From Ctena decussata (Eukaryota > Mollusca > Bivalvia > Lucinida > Lucinidae), in the NCBI GenBank assembly GCA_963989385.1, contig OZ022507.1, positions 55,067,400-55,131,399 of the forward strand: a DNA stretch of 64,000 bases, in the 5' to 3' direction. Of the stretch, positions 42,030 through 53,271 are shown piece after piece. Within the stretch, counting starts at the first letter, position 1, and every line of letters starts with the position of its first letter. A program made the translations under genes and the position numbers. The notes below the pieces were generated by a model, which did no database searches, was not told the DNA's origin, and saw only the letters and a program-made list of their open reading frames with translations.

Positions 42030-42345
42030 ACAAGTGAGTTTTCATCTATTTCAACAGTATTTCAGTCATATCAGGAAGATGGGTGATAATGACAGGCAGT
42101 GTGCAATGGAATCCCATTTACCATTGAAAAGATTTCCACCTCCAGTAGAATTTAAGCCAGGCCCCGAGGTTATAAAACTTGAGTACATTCTCAAACTCAA
42201 AATAAAGCGCACTGATTGGTTGCTTCCGAGCACATGCTCGGAAGCAGCCAATCAGTGTGCTTTATTTTGAGTTTGAGATTATTCTGAAGTTTTATAACCT
42301 CTAACCATGGGTTTAAGCCACTGAGCTGCTGGGGCTCCCAACAGA
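42030..42345 (-). mobile_element. SINE-1 copy interrupted by a PAL-4 element
   Basis: The body runs 42030-42160 and the head resumes at 42312 (TTTAAGCCACTGAGCTGC). The interruption is the palindromic element listed next. Confidence 0.75.
42160..42311. mobile_element. PAL-4 palindromic element inside SINE-1
   Basis: The arms GAGGTTATAAAACTTGAGTA and its near mirror flank a short centre with GAGCACATGCTC. A direct repeat TTTAAGCCA occurs on both sides (42151-42159, 42312-42320), a likely 8-9 bp target duplication as in hAT elements. Confidence 0.7.
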
Positions 42346-42430
42346 AAAGGGAGGTGACACAGATACATTACAGATTACAGTATAATTAACATCTTAAAGA
42401 GTTCCTTCAAGAGCAGAGAACACATTCAGA

Positions 42431-42707
42431 GCCGGGCCGCGTAGCGCAATCGGTAGGGCACCTGACTCATAAGTCAGAGGTCCTGGGTTCGAAACCCGGT
42501 CTGGCTACATACTTTCGTTTCTCCTTCCGCTGATTCAAGAAGGGCAGTTGTCAGTTACTGGCGAAAGTATGTGCGCTTAGTACTGGTTAACCGCTTAGGA
42601 GGTCTAAGCCTGCCCAGGAATAGTGTGGTTAGGTTAACTGACCGTCCCGACATGACCTTAGCTGTTTACCGTGGACGTTAAGCATCAATTCAACCAACCA
42701 ACCAACC
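42431..42707 (+). mobile_element. SINE-2, tRNA-derived, full length with target duplication
   Basis: The head (42430-42507) folds as a near-complete tRNA: acceptor AGCCGGG pairs with TCTGGCT, anticodon stem CTGAC/GTCAG around CAT, T-arm CTGGGTTCGAAACCCGG. A body of about 200 bp ends in (CCAA)n. A 12-bp direct repeat AACACATTCAGA flanks it. The Met-type anticodon tempts a tRNA call, but the SINE body and sister copies argue otherwise. Confidence 0.85.
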
Positions 42708-42719
42708 AACACATTCAGA

Positions 42720-43095
42720 AGAAGTAACATGGGCCATACTATGTAGTTTCGGCTAATAAAGCCTCATCAGTGACCCAGACAATATCTGGTGATGAAACCA
42801 GAGAAAAGCATACCATAATTTCATAATTTCAATTGGGCAGTCGATTCAATGACTGATTATCAAGAAAGATTCAAAAGATTTCAGATTATGGTGTTTCGTA
42901 TGTTCAGCTCAGATAAGAGCTAGATTATAAGAATCCATTTTGAGTATCCATGTTGGATAGGAAAATCTCACTCAAGGGGTCAAAAGTTCAGCAGGGGTGA
43001 GGCTTACCAATCCTACATGGACTGACTCATGACAGATTATTTTTCTCCCAATTTTAGCGAACTAAAATAATTACCAATTAAGCTTCCAGACAGAA
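42720..43095. other. Intergenic stretch, nothing recognised
   Basis: No long open frame, tandem unit or inverted end that I can support. Confidence 0.4.
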
Positions 43096-45258
43096 AACAA
43101 GAGTGCTATGAAGCCCTAAATTGCTCACCTGTGTAAAAAGGTCAAATGTCAATCAACATACACGGGCAAGATGGTCATGTAACCTGAACCTTTTGACAAT
43201 TTTTTATTCCCTCAGCCCCTGGAGGCTCATTATGCAGTTTGGCAAAGTGGCTTTTGAGGCAATGTTTGATTTTTTGAAATATTGGAGACCTAATTGACCC
43301 TGACCTCTTGTACTCACAAATCTTCTGTAGTCACATAGATGACTGTATGTACCAATTTTCATGCCAAAATCCTCAACAATTTCCATGAAATCTTGTTTTG
43401 GCATTTTCCCATATTAAAGCACCAAAAAGCAAATTTGACCTTGCCATAAAATAACTAAAGGTTAGCGCAAGGTCATCAGTAGTACTCATGTACTCAATGC
43501 TACATAGCAAGTTTCAAGGTCATTGTTCAATTGGTTCTAGAAAGATTTTTAAAAGTTTTTACCATATAGGAGTAGAGGCCAAGGTTGTCATGTGACCCAA
43601 ACCATTTGACCAGTATTTATGTCCCCCCACCAAAGGTGAGGGGGGACATATTGTTTTCAGTGCGGTTCCCGGGCGTCGGCGTCAGTGTCGGCGTGACAAT
43701 TTCTTGTATGCGCGATATCTCTTGAACCAATGGATGGAATTTCACCAAACTTGCATGGATACATCATTGGGACAAGTTTAAGAGCTGATTAGATTTTGGT
43801 GACCTTGACCTCATTTTCAAGGTCACTGGAGGACTTAGATGACAATTTCATGTACCCACTTTGCGTGCGCGATATCTCTTGAACCAACGAATGGAATTTC
43901 ACCTAACTTGCATGGATACATCATTGGGACAAGTTTAAGAGCTGATTAGATTTTGGTGACCTTGACCTCATTTTCAAGGTCACTGGAAGAGTTAGATGAC
44001 AATTTCATGTACCCATGTTATCTCCTAAACCAATGGATGGTATTTCACCAAACTTGCATGGATACATTATTGGGACAAGTTTAAGAGCTGATTAGATTTT
44101 AGTGACCTTGACCATATTTTCAAGGTCACTGGATGACTTAGATGAGAATTTCTTGTACCCACTATATCTCCTGAACCAATGGATAGAATTTTATCAAACT
44201 TGCATGGATACATCATTGGGGCAAGTTTAAGAGCTAATTAGATTTTGATGACCTTGACCTCATTTTCAAGGTCACTGAAGGACTCATATGACAATTTCTA
44301 TTACCCACTATATCTTCTGAACCAATGGATGGAATTTTACCAAACCTGCATGGATACATCATTGGGACATGTTTAAAAGCTGATTAGATTTTGATGATCT
44401 TGACCTCATTTTCAAGGTCACTGGAGGACTTAGATGACAATTTCCTATTACCACAATATCTCATGAGCCAATGGATGGAATTTCACCAAACTTTCTTGGA
44501 TACATCACTGGGACTAGCTTAAGAGCTAATTAGATTTTGATGACCTTGACCTCATTTTCAAGGTTACTGAAGGACTTAGATGAGAATTTCTTGTACCCAC
44601 TACATCTCCTGAACCAATGGATGGAATTTCATCAAACTTGCATGGATACATCAGTGGGACATGTTTAAAAGCTGATTAGATTTTGATGACCTTGACCATA
44701 TTTTCAAGGTCACTGGAGGACTGAGATGACAATTTCCTATTACCACAATATCTCATGAGTCAATGGATGGAATTTCACCAATCTTGCTCGGATACATCAC
44801 TGGGACTAGCTTAAGAGCTGATTTAGATTTTTGCAACCTTGACCTCATTTTCAAGGTCATTGGAGGACTTAGATGGCAATTTATTTGTACCCATAATATC
44901 TCATGAACCAATAGATGGAATTTCACCAAACTTGCATGAATTCATCACTGGGACTAGCTTAAGAGCTGATCAGATTCTGGTGACCTTGACCTCATTTTCT
45001 AGGTCACAGGAGATCTTCATTATAGGGGATGGAAAATGGGCTGGTGGGGGGACATCAGTTTTTCTCTGAAAAACATTTCTAGTTGGTTCCTGCGAGCCCT
45101 GGAAGCTATATATAAAATTTGGTTACGATCCGCCCAGTTGTTTCAGAAGGGAAATTGTTTGAAATTTTGGATGGATAATAGACAGATTATGACAATGGAC
45201 AACAGAGCCTGCCTCTACTATAAACTCCCACGGAGCCTTTGGCTCCGGTTAGCTAAAA
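43096..45258 (+). mobile_element. Helentron-like element interrupted by another hairpin-ended element
   Basis: Starts AACAAGAGTGCTATGAAGCC and GCTCACCTG; ends CTCCCACGGAGCCTTTGGCT-CCGGTTAGCTAAAAA. Units related to families A and B (CATGTGACCCAAACCATTTG) occur before the interruption at 43616. Confidence 0.55.
43616..45060 (-). mobile_element. Hairpin-ended element with ~145-bp units carrying inverted TCAAGGTCA sites
   Basis: Starts TTATGTCCCCCCACCAAAGG-TGAGGGGGGACAT, then GTCGGCGTCAGTGTCGGCG. About nine units share GGATGGAATTTCACCAAACT, ACATCATTGGGACAAG and TGACCTTGACCTCATTTTCA-AGGTCACTGG. It ends GGTGGGGGGACATCAG. Confidence 0.6.
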
Positions 45259-45371
45259 ATTCAAACTTCATCGCCAGTGTTCTGAAGTAAATTTTGAGCA
45301 GCTCAGTGTGCTTGTCAGGTCAAATTAGGTCTGATTTTCCCCGACATTTTAAAGTTTTCCATCACATTTAA

Positions 45372-45638
45372 AGATGTGTTATTGTTTAACGTCCATGGTA
45401 AACAGCTATGGTCATGTTGGGATGGTTAGTTAACCTAACCACACTATTCCTGGGCAGGCTTAGACCTCCTAAAAGGTTAACCAGTACTAAGTGCACTTAC
45501 TTTCACCAGTAATTGACAACTGCCCTTCTTGAATCAGCGGAAGGGGAAATGAAAGTAAGTGGCTGGACCAGGTATCGAAGCCAGGACCTCTGGCTTACAA
45601 GTCAGGCCCCCTATCGACTGCGCTACTCGGCCCGGCTA
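45372..45638 (-). mobile_element. SINE-2 copy with target duplication
   Basis: Reverse copy with the same body (GTGCACTTAGTACTGGTTAA on its sense strand) and head. A direct repeat CACATTTAA flanks it (45363-45371, 45639-45647). Confidence 0.8.
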
Positions 45639-45687
45639 CACATTTAATGGACCAATAAGTCAATTTTACTCTTTACTTCAACCATGC

Positions 45688-46020
45688 TAACCACATCACT
45701 AGGAATTGGGGGCTGCTCTTAAAGGAAAGAACCTGGGGCCGTATTTATAAAAACACTTAAGTGGTTGCTATGCTGTTGCTAAGGCTAAATATCTATAAAG
45801 GAGATTCACTACAACTATGAAATTTCATCTGGAGGAACAGTCTTACAAACACAGTTCCTCCAGAGCAAATTTCATAGTTGTAGGGAATCTCCTTGATAGA
45901 AATTCAGCCCTAGCAACAGCATAGCAACGACTTCAGTTGTTTTATAAATATGGCCCCTGCTCCTAAGAGTAGACCCTGATGAGGGAGATGTGCCTGGACT
46001 GTATCTATGGAAAGTTCAGC
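45688..46020. mobile_element. PAL-7 element split by PAL-6
   Basis: GGCTGCTCTTAAAGGAAAGAA at the left and GCTCCTAAGAGTAGACCCTG at the right are PAL-7 arms separated by the insertion 45733-45959. Confidence 0.65.
45733..45959. mobile_element. PAL-6 palindromic element, copy 1
   Basis: Ends CTGGGGCCGTATTTATAAA and TTTATAAATATGGCCCC. Arms include GTTGCTATGCTGTTGCTAAG and CAACTATGAAATTTC with mirrors, around CTGGAGGAACAGTC. A second copy lies at 56197-56421. Confidence 0.8.
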
Positions 46021-46610
46021 CTTTCCCTTGAAAAGAATAAGTATATATTCTGAAAACTACATAATGTAGCCATTAATTTTCAGTATCCCTGACTTTTCCG
46101 ACTTTTCCATGACCTGCAAACAAATTCATTTTCTGGATGCTTTTTCCCTGGCTATGGCAACCCTGTGTTGCCTTGTATAAAAGTGGCAGAAATAGCATGA
46201 TGGTTGACCTATCTACTGTAAGGTCATCATGGAATTTATTTCATCATATGACGTGTCATAAAAATAGCCATCAGAGGAGATGGCAAATCCCCCGACCGAA
46301 GACCCCCATGGGCCTTGGTAAAAAGGGTGCACTTCAAAACACATATTAGTAATATATTGTCGTTCTTTTATGCTTCTGATTGACATTAACTGTTAACAGA
46401 TGCATGATTATCTAACACTCAGACTAAAACAGTATGCTTGACTGCTAAAAGGAGGTAATATCTCAAACAGCCACCATATACACAAATGTATAGCATACGA
46501 TACAGTCATTTTTCAAAATGTGTGAATAACTTCTTAAGTACAAGCCCTCCAAACCTAATTTTGAGCTCTCTAGTAAGTGAATTTGGACAAAGAATCCAAA
46601 TCTGGAAAAA
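46021..46610. other. Intergenic stretch, nothing recognised
   Basis: AT-rich sequence with short frames only; no repeat boundary seen. Confidence 0.35.
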
Positions 46611-46615
46611 AAAAA

Positions 46616-46685
<70 letters not shown>
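46610..46685. repeat. Homopolymer junction, poly-T then poly-G
   Basis: About 35-40 T followed by about 32 G. A smaller TG run of the same kind is at 50752-50790. Lengths are unreliable in most assemblies. Confidence 0.85.
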
Positions 46686-46690
<5 letters not shown>

Positions 46691-47939
46691 GAATGTGGAC
46701 GGGTCAGAGAGAGTTAGGAACACTGATAAGATATCACAGCATGATCATCAATATTCTAAAAGGTACATACACGTTTATCAAATTCTGGAGCTGGCCAGGG
46801 TTATACAGATATGGAGCAGAGACTCAAACAGCAGCTCAAACTACCAAAGGGAAATAACTCACAAAGTATTAAAGCAAGAGTTATCATTCAAGTATGAGAC
46901 AAATCGTCATGATCTGTTCTGCATATCTGTGAAGAATCATGAAAATATTTCAAAAGGTATTCAAGCTATGAAACGGACACCTAACATCATCAAAGGGAAA
47001 TAACTCCAAAAGTAAGAAGGCAAGAGTTGTCATTCTTGTTCGCGACACATCATTATGACCTGTTCTACATATCTGTGAAGTATCATGAAAATATTCCAAA
47101 AGGTATTCAAGTTATAGAGCGGACACGAAATCACACCTAAAACCATCAAGGAGAAATAACTCAAAAAGTAAGAAAGCAGGAGTTGCCATTCTTGTTCGCG
47201 ACACATCGTCATGACCTGTTCTACATATTTGTGAAGTATCATGAAAATATTCCAAAAGGTATTCAAGTTATAGAGCGGACACGAAATCATACCTAAAATG
47301 ATCAAGGGGAAATAACTCAAAAAGTAAGAAAGCAAGAGTTGTCATTCTTGTTCGCGACACACTGTCAGGACCTGTTCTACATATCTGTGAAGTATCATGA
47401 GAATATTCCAAAGGGTATTAAAGTTATAGAGCGGACACGAATCTGCAAAAAAATCACACCTAAAACTATCAAGGGGAGATAACTCAAAAAGTAAGAATGA
47501 CCTGTATGACCTGTTCTACATATCTGTGAAGTATCATGAAAATATTCCAAAAGGTATTCAAGTTATAGAGCGGACACGAAATCACACCTAAAACCATCAA
47601 GGGGTAATTACTCAAGAAGTAAGAAAGCAGGAGTTGTTTTTCTTGTTCGCAACACATCGTCATGACCTGTTCTACATATCTGTGAAGTATCATGAAAATA
47701 TTCCAAAAGGTATTCAAGTTATAGAGCGGACACTAAATCATACCTAAAATGATCAAGGGGAAATAACTCAAAAAGTAAGAAAGCAAGAGTTGTCATTCTT
47801 GTTCGCAACACACCATCATGACCTGTTCTACATATCTGTGAAGTATCATGAGAATATTCTAAAGGGTATTCTAGTTATAGAGCGGACACGAATCTGCCAA
47901 AAAATCACACCTAAACCTATCAAGGGGAAATAACTCAAC

Positions 47940-49967
47940 AAGAGGTCCATGATGGACCTAAATCGCTCACCTGAGTTATGATGAATTAACATGGAAGATC
48001 ATCTATTTGATGACAGTTAAACTGGAGCAGTTTTGCACTTTCCAATATATTATTCTGACAAAGTTTCATGAAGATTGGATCAAAACTGTGCCCTCTAGAG
48101 TGTACACAATGTTTTTCTAAGATCTGACCTGGCTATCTAGTTTTCGATCAGACAGTATTCAGTTTCAAACTTGGCCTAAATTTCATGAAGATAAACATTC
48201 TGACAATGTTTCATGAAGATTCAATGCAAAATAAAACGACAATTGTGTACACAAGGTTTTTCTAAGATTTGACCTAGTGACCTAGTTTTTGACCCGACAA
48301 GACCCAGTTTCAAACTTGGTCTAGATTTCATAAAGATAAACATTCTGACAAAGTTTCATGAAGATTGAAGAAAAATTGTGCCCTCTAGAGTGTTCACAAG
48401 GTTTTACTACGATTTGACCTAGTGACCTAGTTTTTGACACAACATAACCCTTTTTCGTAATTTGCCTCGATTTTATGAAGATAAACATTCTGACAAAGTT
48501 TCAAGAAGATTAGATCAAAACTGTGCCCTCTTGAGTGTTAACAAGGTATTTCTAAGATCTGACCTAGTGACCTAGTTTTTGACCTTATGTAACCCAGTTT
48601 TAAAATTCATCTAGACTTTATGAAGATTATTATTCTGACAAAGTTTCATGAAAATTGGATCAAAACTGTGCCCTCTAGAGTGTACACAAGGTTTTACTAA
48701 GATTTGACCTAGTGACCTAGTTTTTAATCCGACATGACCTCGTTTCAAATTTGGCCTGCATTTCATTTAGATAATCATTCTGACAAAGTTTCATGAAGGT
48801 TGGATCAAAACTGTGCCCTCTAGAGTGTACACAAGGTTTTACTAAAATTTGACCTAGTGACCTACTTTTTGACCCGACATGACCTAGTTTCAAATTTGGC
48901 CTAAAGTTTATCAAGATAATCATTCTGACAAAGGTTCATGAGGGTTGGATCAAAACTGTGCCCTCTATGTCATTTAAAGATTTATTTCTATTTTTAGCTC
49001 TGGTGGCCATCTTGTTCAGTGGAGTGGAACCGTTTTAGCAATTTTGGTTCAGGGCCATGAGTCAAACATTTCTGTGAAATTATTTTGAATTCGGTCCACT
49101 GGCTTGGGAGGAGATGTCGTTTAAAGGTTTTTCTATTTTTAGCTCTGGCGGCCATTTTGTTCAGCGGAGCGGAACCCTTTTAGCAATTTTGGTTCAGGGC
49201 CATGAGTCAAACATTTCTGTGAAATTATTTTGAAATCGGTCCATTGGCTTCGGAGGAGATGTCGTTTAAAGGTTTTTCTATTTTTAGCTCTGGCGGCCAT
49301 TTTGTTCAGCGGAGCGAAACCGTTTTAGCAATTTTGGTTCAGGGCCATGAGTCGAACATTTCTGTGAAATTATTTTGAAATCGGCCCACTGGCTTGGGAG
49401 GCGATGTCGTTTAAAGGTTTTTCTATTTTTAGCTCTGGCGGCCATTTTGTTCAGCGGAGCGGAACCTTTTTAGCAATTTTGGTTCAGGGCCATGAGTCGA
49501 ACATTTCTGTGTTATTATTTTGAAATCGGTCCATTGGCTTGGGAGGAGATGTCGTTTAAATGTTTTTCTATTTTTAGCTCTGGCGGCCATTTTGTTCAGC
49601 GGAGCGGAACCGTTTTAGCAATTTTGGTTCAGGGCCATGAGTCAAACATTTCTGTGAAATTATTTTGAAATCGGCCCACTGGCTTGGGAGGAGATGTCGT
49701 TTAAAGGTTTTTCTATTTTTAGCTCTGGCGGCCATTTTGTTCAGAGGAGCGGAACCATTTTAGCAATTTTGGTACAAGGCTATAAGAGGAACATTTGTGT
49801 GAAATTATTTTGGAATTGGCCTACTGGTCTAGGAGGAGATGTGGTTTAAAGAAATTGTTGACGACGGACAGACGGACGGACGGACGGACGGACGGACGGA
49901 CGACGGACGACGGACAAATTTCGATCACAATAGCTCACCTTGAGCACTTCGTGCTCAGGTGAGCTAA
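47940..49967 (+). mobile_element. Helentron-like element E inserted in the array, with two internal arrays
   Basis: Starts CAAGAGGTCCATGATGGACCT and CGCTCACCTGAG. First array: about seven units of 130-140 bp (GTGCCCTCTAGAGTGTACAC, GACCTAGTGACCTAGTTTTT). Second: six units of 148 bp (GGCGGCCATTTTGTTCAGCG). Then (GGAC)n at 49865-49910 and the hairpin GAGCACTTCGTGCTCAGGTG-AGCTAAAA. Neighbouring units show the empty site. Confidence 0.75.
48990..49800 (+). repeat. 148-bp tandem units with very low divergence
   Basis: Six copies beginning TTTTTCTATTTTTAGCTCTGG at about 148-bp spacing, nearly identical except for the last. Recent amplification is likely. Confidence 0.85.
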
Positions 49968-50337
49968 AAAGTAAGAAAGCAAGAGTTGTCATTCTTGTTC
50001 GCGACACATCGTCATGACCTGTTCTACATTTCTGTGAAGTATCATGAAAATATTCCAAAGGGTATTCAAGTTACAGAGCGGACACGAATCTGCCAAAAAA
50101 TCACCAAAGGGGAGATAATTCAAAAAGTACAATAGCAAGAGTCACCATTCTTGTTCGCGACACATCGTCATGGCCTGTTCTACATAACTGTGAAGTATCA
50201 TGAAAATATTCCAAAGGGTATTCAAGATATAGAGCGGACAAGAAAATGTTTACGGACGGACGGACGGACGGACAGACGGACGGACGGACGCCAGGCTCAT
50301 CCCTATATCCCCCGAACCTTTCGGTCGGGGGATAAAA

Positions 50338-51601
50338 ATCGTATGACCACGTGTAATAACACCTTGGGACGAACACATAACGTCATTGACAACGTCCATG
50401 TCAACAATTTTATTCTCTTATTGAAATAATGTTCATTTTGAAGGCGATAAATCCCATTTTAAGGGTCATATGATAAACAGAATCTTAAGTGGTCATTTCC
50501 TATGAAATGACCACTCGTGTAAGATCCTCTATAAAGAAACTAACATTGTCAGCAATAAACAACAACAAAAGTAAACATTTTCAATAAATTTAATGCAATA
50601 TTAAACAAAAACAAAAAATATTTCAACTCTTTCATTTGATTTCAACAACTTTTATGACAACAATATTTAAAACAATACTGTTACTCTGTGTATCAGGACA
50701 TCTTGAACCATTACAGTGTACCTTTTTCAGGTCTTTTTATTTCTTTTTTCTTTATTTTTTATTTTTTTTTTGGGGGGGGGGGGGGGGGGGTAGAGAAGAA
50801 GAAGACACCCCATTCCCCAAAGCACAAAGTCCCAATTGTGGAGAAAATATTCCAATTGTAACTTTAAATAAAAATGTTCACATTAGAAATTTATGTTTTT
50901 CTTGACATTTTTAGCAAAAGCACAAAATAAGTTTCAGTTGGCTCTTGAAGGCAAAATAAGCCAGGTTCTGTTGAAATGACAGACTACCATACTCTCATGT
51001 TTTTGTTTTTGCTAATTTTCTTGTCCTTGAGAAATGACAAACAGACTACCATACTCTCATGCTTTTGTTTTTCCATATGTTTTTTTGTTTTTCTGAATTT
51101 TCCTATTTTCACTTTTATTTTCCCATTTCTAAGGGCCCAATCATACACCCAAACTGCTGAAAAGGAACACTGCATTAACATTTTGATATAATTCTATAAA
51201 AGACTTTTTCCACTTCTAAATTTGGACCAGCAGGATGTTGTTCACAACTGAAGGTTGACAAACAATGCAGACTCTGATCAGACTGCTCCCTGGATCTGGA
51301 TCGGCACTGTTTACTCAAGCTACTCTGTCCCAATACTTCAAATTCTGTGGTACATGTATATCAATATGAGTTCATGGCATAATAAATATATAATTTGGCA
51401 AATCAATAACAACGAAGGCCAGATAAGCCAGTTCCGGTTCATCATCAAATCTGGATCTACCAGAATATACTGACTCTAGCCCTGGTCAGTATGTAAATAT
51501 ACTATCTTCAACTTCCTCACAATTTACACTACCTGCTTTGACTCTACTGTCAGTTTGCAGGTAGTCATGGAATTACAAGTTACTCTAGTGACTTACACTT
51601 T
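50338..51601. other. Intergenic stretch with small duplications
   Basis: 50486-50530 holds a short ATTTCCTATGAAAT hairpin. 50980-51065 has a 61-bp tandem duplication (AGACTACCATACTCTCATG twice). 51255-51310 carries CAGACTCTGATCAGACTGCT words of the PAL families. No gene recognised. Confidence 0.45.
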
Positions 51602-51816
51602 AAAGTTAACCGTTAATGCGCCAAAAAGCAGACGACAAAATTTACGTCTGCAGAAATTCAAAAAATGTCTCGTCCAAGCGATATCATACTGAGAATTCGA
51701 ACACTAGAGAGCAAACAGTGTAGATTCAGATGAGGTGGCTCATTATGAGCCACCTCATCTGGATCTACACTGTTTGCCAATTCAACAATTTTAATTTTTG
51801 GCGCTTCAAGGGTTAA
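51602..51816. mobile_element. PAL-3 copy 3
   Basis: Ends AGTTAACCGTTAATGCGCC and GGCGCTTCAAGGGTTAA, centre GATGAGGTGGCTCA-TTA-TGAGCCACCTCATC; opposite orientation to 13886-14095. Confidence 0.8.
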
Positions 51817-51983
51817 TAGGATCTTGTAAAGCACAGCATAATAACTGGCATTGCGTGAAAAAGTACGTAATGGGAAAGATTCGTATCAGCCTGCCCATCC
51901 TGGCAGTCTGATCAGGGTCTTTCCTTTTTGCATAAACTAACAAATCCTGGGAAATCTTAAAAACTGAGAAGTGAAGACTGATC

Positions 51984-52365
51984 TGTTTGCAAAAAAATTG
52001 AGAAGTGAAGACTGATCAGTTTGCACAAAAATTCAGAAGTGAAGACTGATCAGTTTGCTCAATAATTGAGAAGTGAAGACTGATCAGTTTGCACAAAAAC
52101 TGAGAAGTGAAGACTGATCAGTTTGCACAAAAACTGAGAAGTGAAGACTGATCAGTTTGCACAAAAACTGAGAAGTGAAGACTGATCAGTTTGCACAAAA
52201 ACTGAGAAGTGAAGACTGATCAGTTTGCACAAAAATTATGAAGACTGATCAGTTTGCACAAAAACTGAGAAGTGAAGACTGATCAGTTTGCACAAAATTG
52301 AGAAGTGAAGACTGATCAGTTTGCACAAAAACTGAGAAGTGAAGACAGATCAGTTTGCACAAATG
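51984..52365. repeat. 34-bp minisatellite
   Basis: About eleven copies of AGAAGTGAAGACTGATCAGT plus TTGCACAAAAACTG with single-base changes and one shortened unit at 52235. Direct head-to-tail repeats without spacers. Confidence 0.9.
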
Positions 52366-52462
52366 CACCGGCTGATTTGAGAGCTCACAGTTTGCACAAA
52401 TACACCGGTTGACTTGAGTGTTCACAATTTGCACATGGCTAAAGGTCTCTTTTCATGCTATA

Positions 52463-52742
52463 AAAGGTAAAAAAAGGTAAAGGTTTCCCATAGCCAAATA
52501 GCTGTGGGGGCAGTGGGGGCTGGAGACCCACTGTATCTTGGGCACAGCTGATGAAAGGCAAAGCTCATCCCTCTCCTTTTGCTGCCTTATTCTTCCCTGA
52601 TTCGAAAAAAGGTATCCATTTACTGCTGGGTTGACAGAGTTTTCCAGTCGTTGGATGGCGACGGTGAGCCGTGAACTCACTACCTTCCGGTGACTTTCTG
52701 CACACTAACCAAGCCACTCGAACCACTCGACTACCGTGCCTC
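52463..52742 (-). mobile_element. SINE-3, tRNA-derived
   Basis: On the minus strand it starts GAGGCACGGTAGTCGAGTGG, a tRNA-like box A, and ends in a TACC-T-rich tail. The body is unrelated to SINE-1 and SINE-2. A single copy is seen here. Confidence 0.65.
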
Positions 52743-53066
52743 ATGCAATACCAATCATAAGGAAATTATGCCCACTGCTAAAAATACTGATGTAAGTTAC
52801 TAGAGTATATAGATCAAGTGGAATATAAAACAATTTGGAATTCAAGTATTCAAATTTCCTTCTATGAATGAACAAGCCTACAATTATAAATAAGTTATGA
52901 AAAGTAAGCACAGGATTTTCTGAAGATACTGCAAACCTATATAGTATACGAAACAATATGCTGATGCTTCTGTAATCTGGACAAGAACCTTAAGAATGTT
53001 GTATCTAATCATGTCTGTCACAGTCACCAACAATATGAAGTACATGTATATAATATTTCTTAGCTC

Positions 53067-53271
53067 TTAACCCATTCGAATTTGGGCAAAACAGTTTGGA
53101 TCCAGATCAGGCCCCACAAATGTGGGGCCTGATCTGAAATCCAAACTGTTTGCTGCCTAGACATCATTTCTACAAGAGTTAGACCAATATTGTCCAAATA
53201 TTCTTGATTTTTGATGCAGACGACAATTTCAGCAGACGACAAAATATACCCAGAATGCAATGGGTCAAGAG
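53067..53271. mobile_element. PAL-3-like element, diverged
   Basis: Ends TTAACCCATTCGAATT and AATGCAATGGGTCAA; centre GATCAGGCCCCACAAATGTGGGGCCTGATC, with CAAACAGTTTGGATC flanks and GCAGACGAC words. Confidence 0.65.

Larger units (their letters stand above)
46840..50337 (+). mobile_element. Hairpin-ended tandem element (~152-bp units) split by a Helentron-like insertion
   Basis: Units share GGGGAAATAACTCAAAAAGT, CAAGAGTTGTCATTCTTGTT and GTGAAGTATCATGAAAATAT. Array 46840-47939 resumes at 49968. It ends with (GGAC)n at 50250-50290 and the hairpin ATCCCCCGAACCTTTCGGTC-GGGGGATAAAAA. Confidence 0.7.

Noticed and set aside
42430..42507. A tRNA-Met (CAT) gene
   Set aside because: The cloverleaf is good, but it is followed by a SINE body, flanked by a 12-bp target duplication, and has sister copies with degraded heads. 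It is the head of SINE-2.
46463..46857. Poly-Lys/poly-Pro and poly-Phe/poly-Gly open frames
   Set aside because: They come from the T/G homopolymer run, not from coding sequence.
51984..52365. A CRISPR-like array of 34-bp repeats
   Set aside because: Repeats abut directly with no unique spacers, and the genome is animal. It is a minisatellite.
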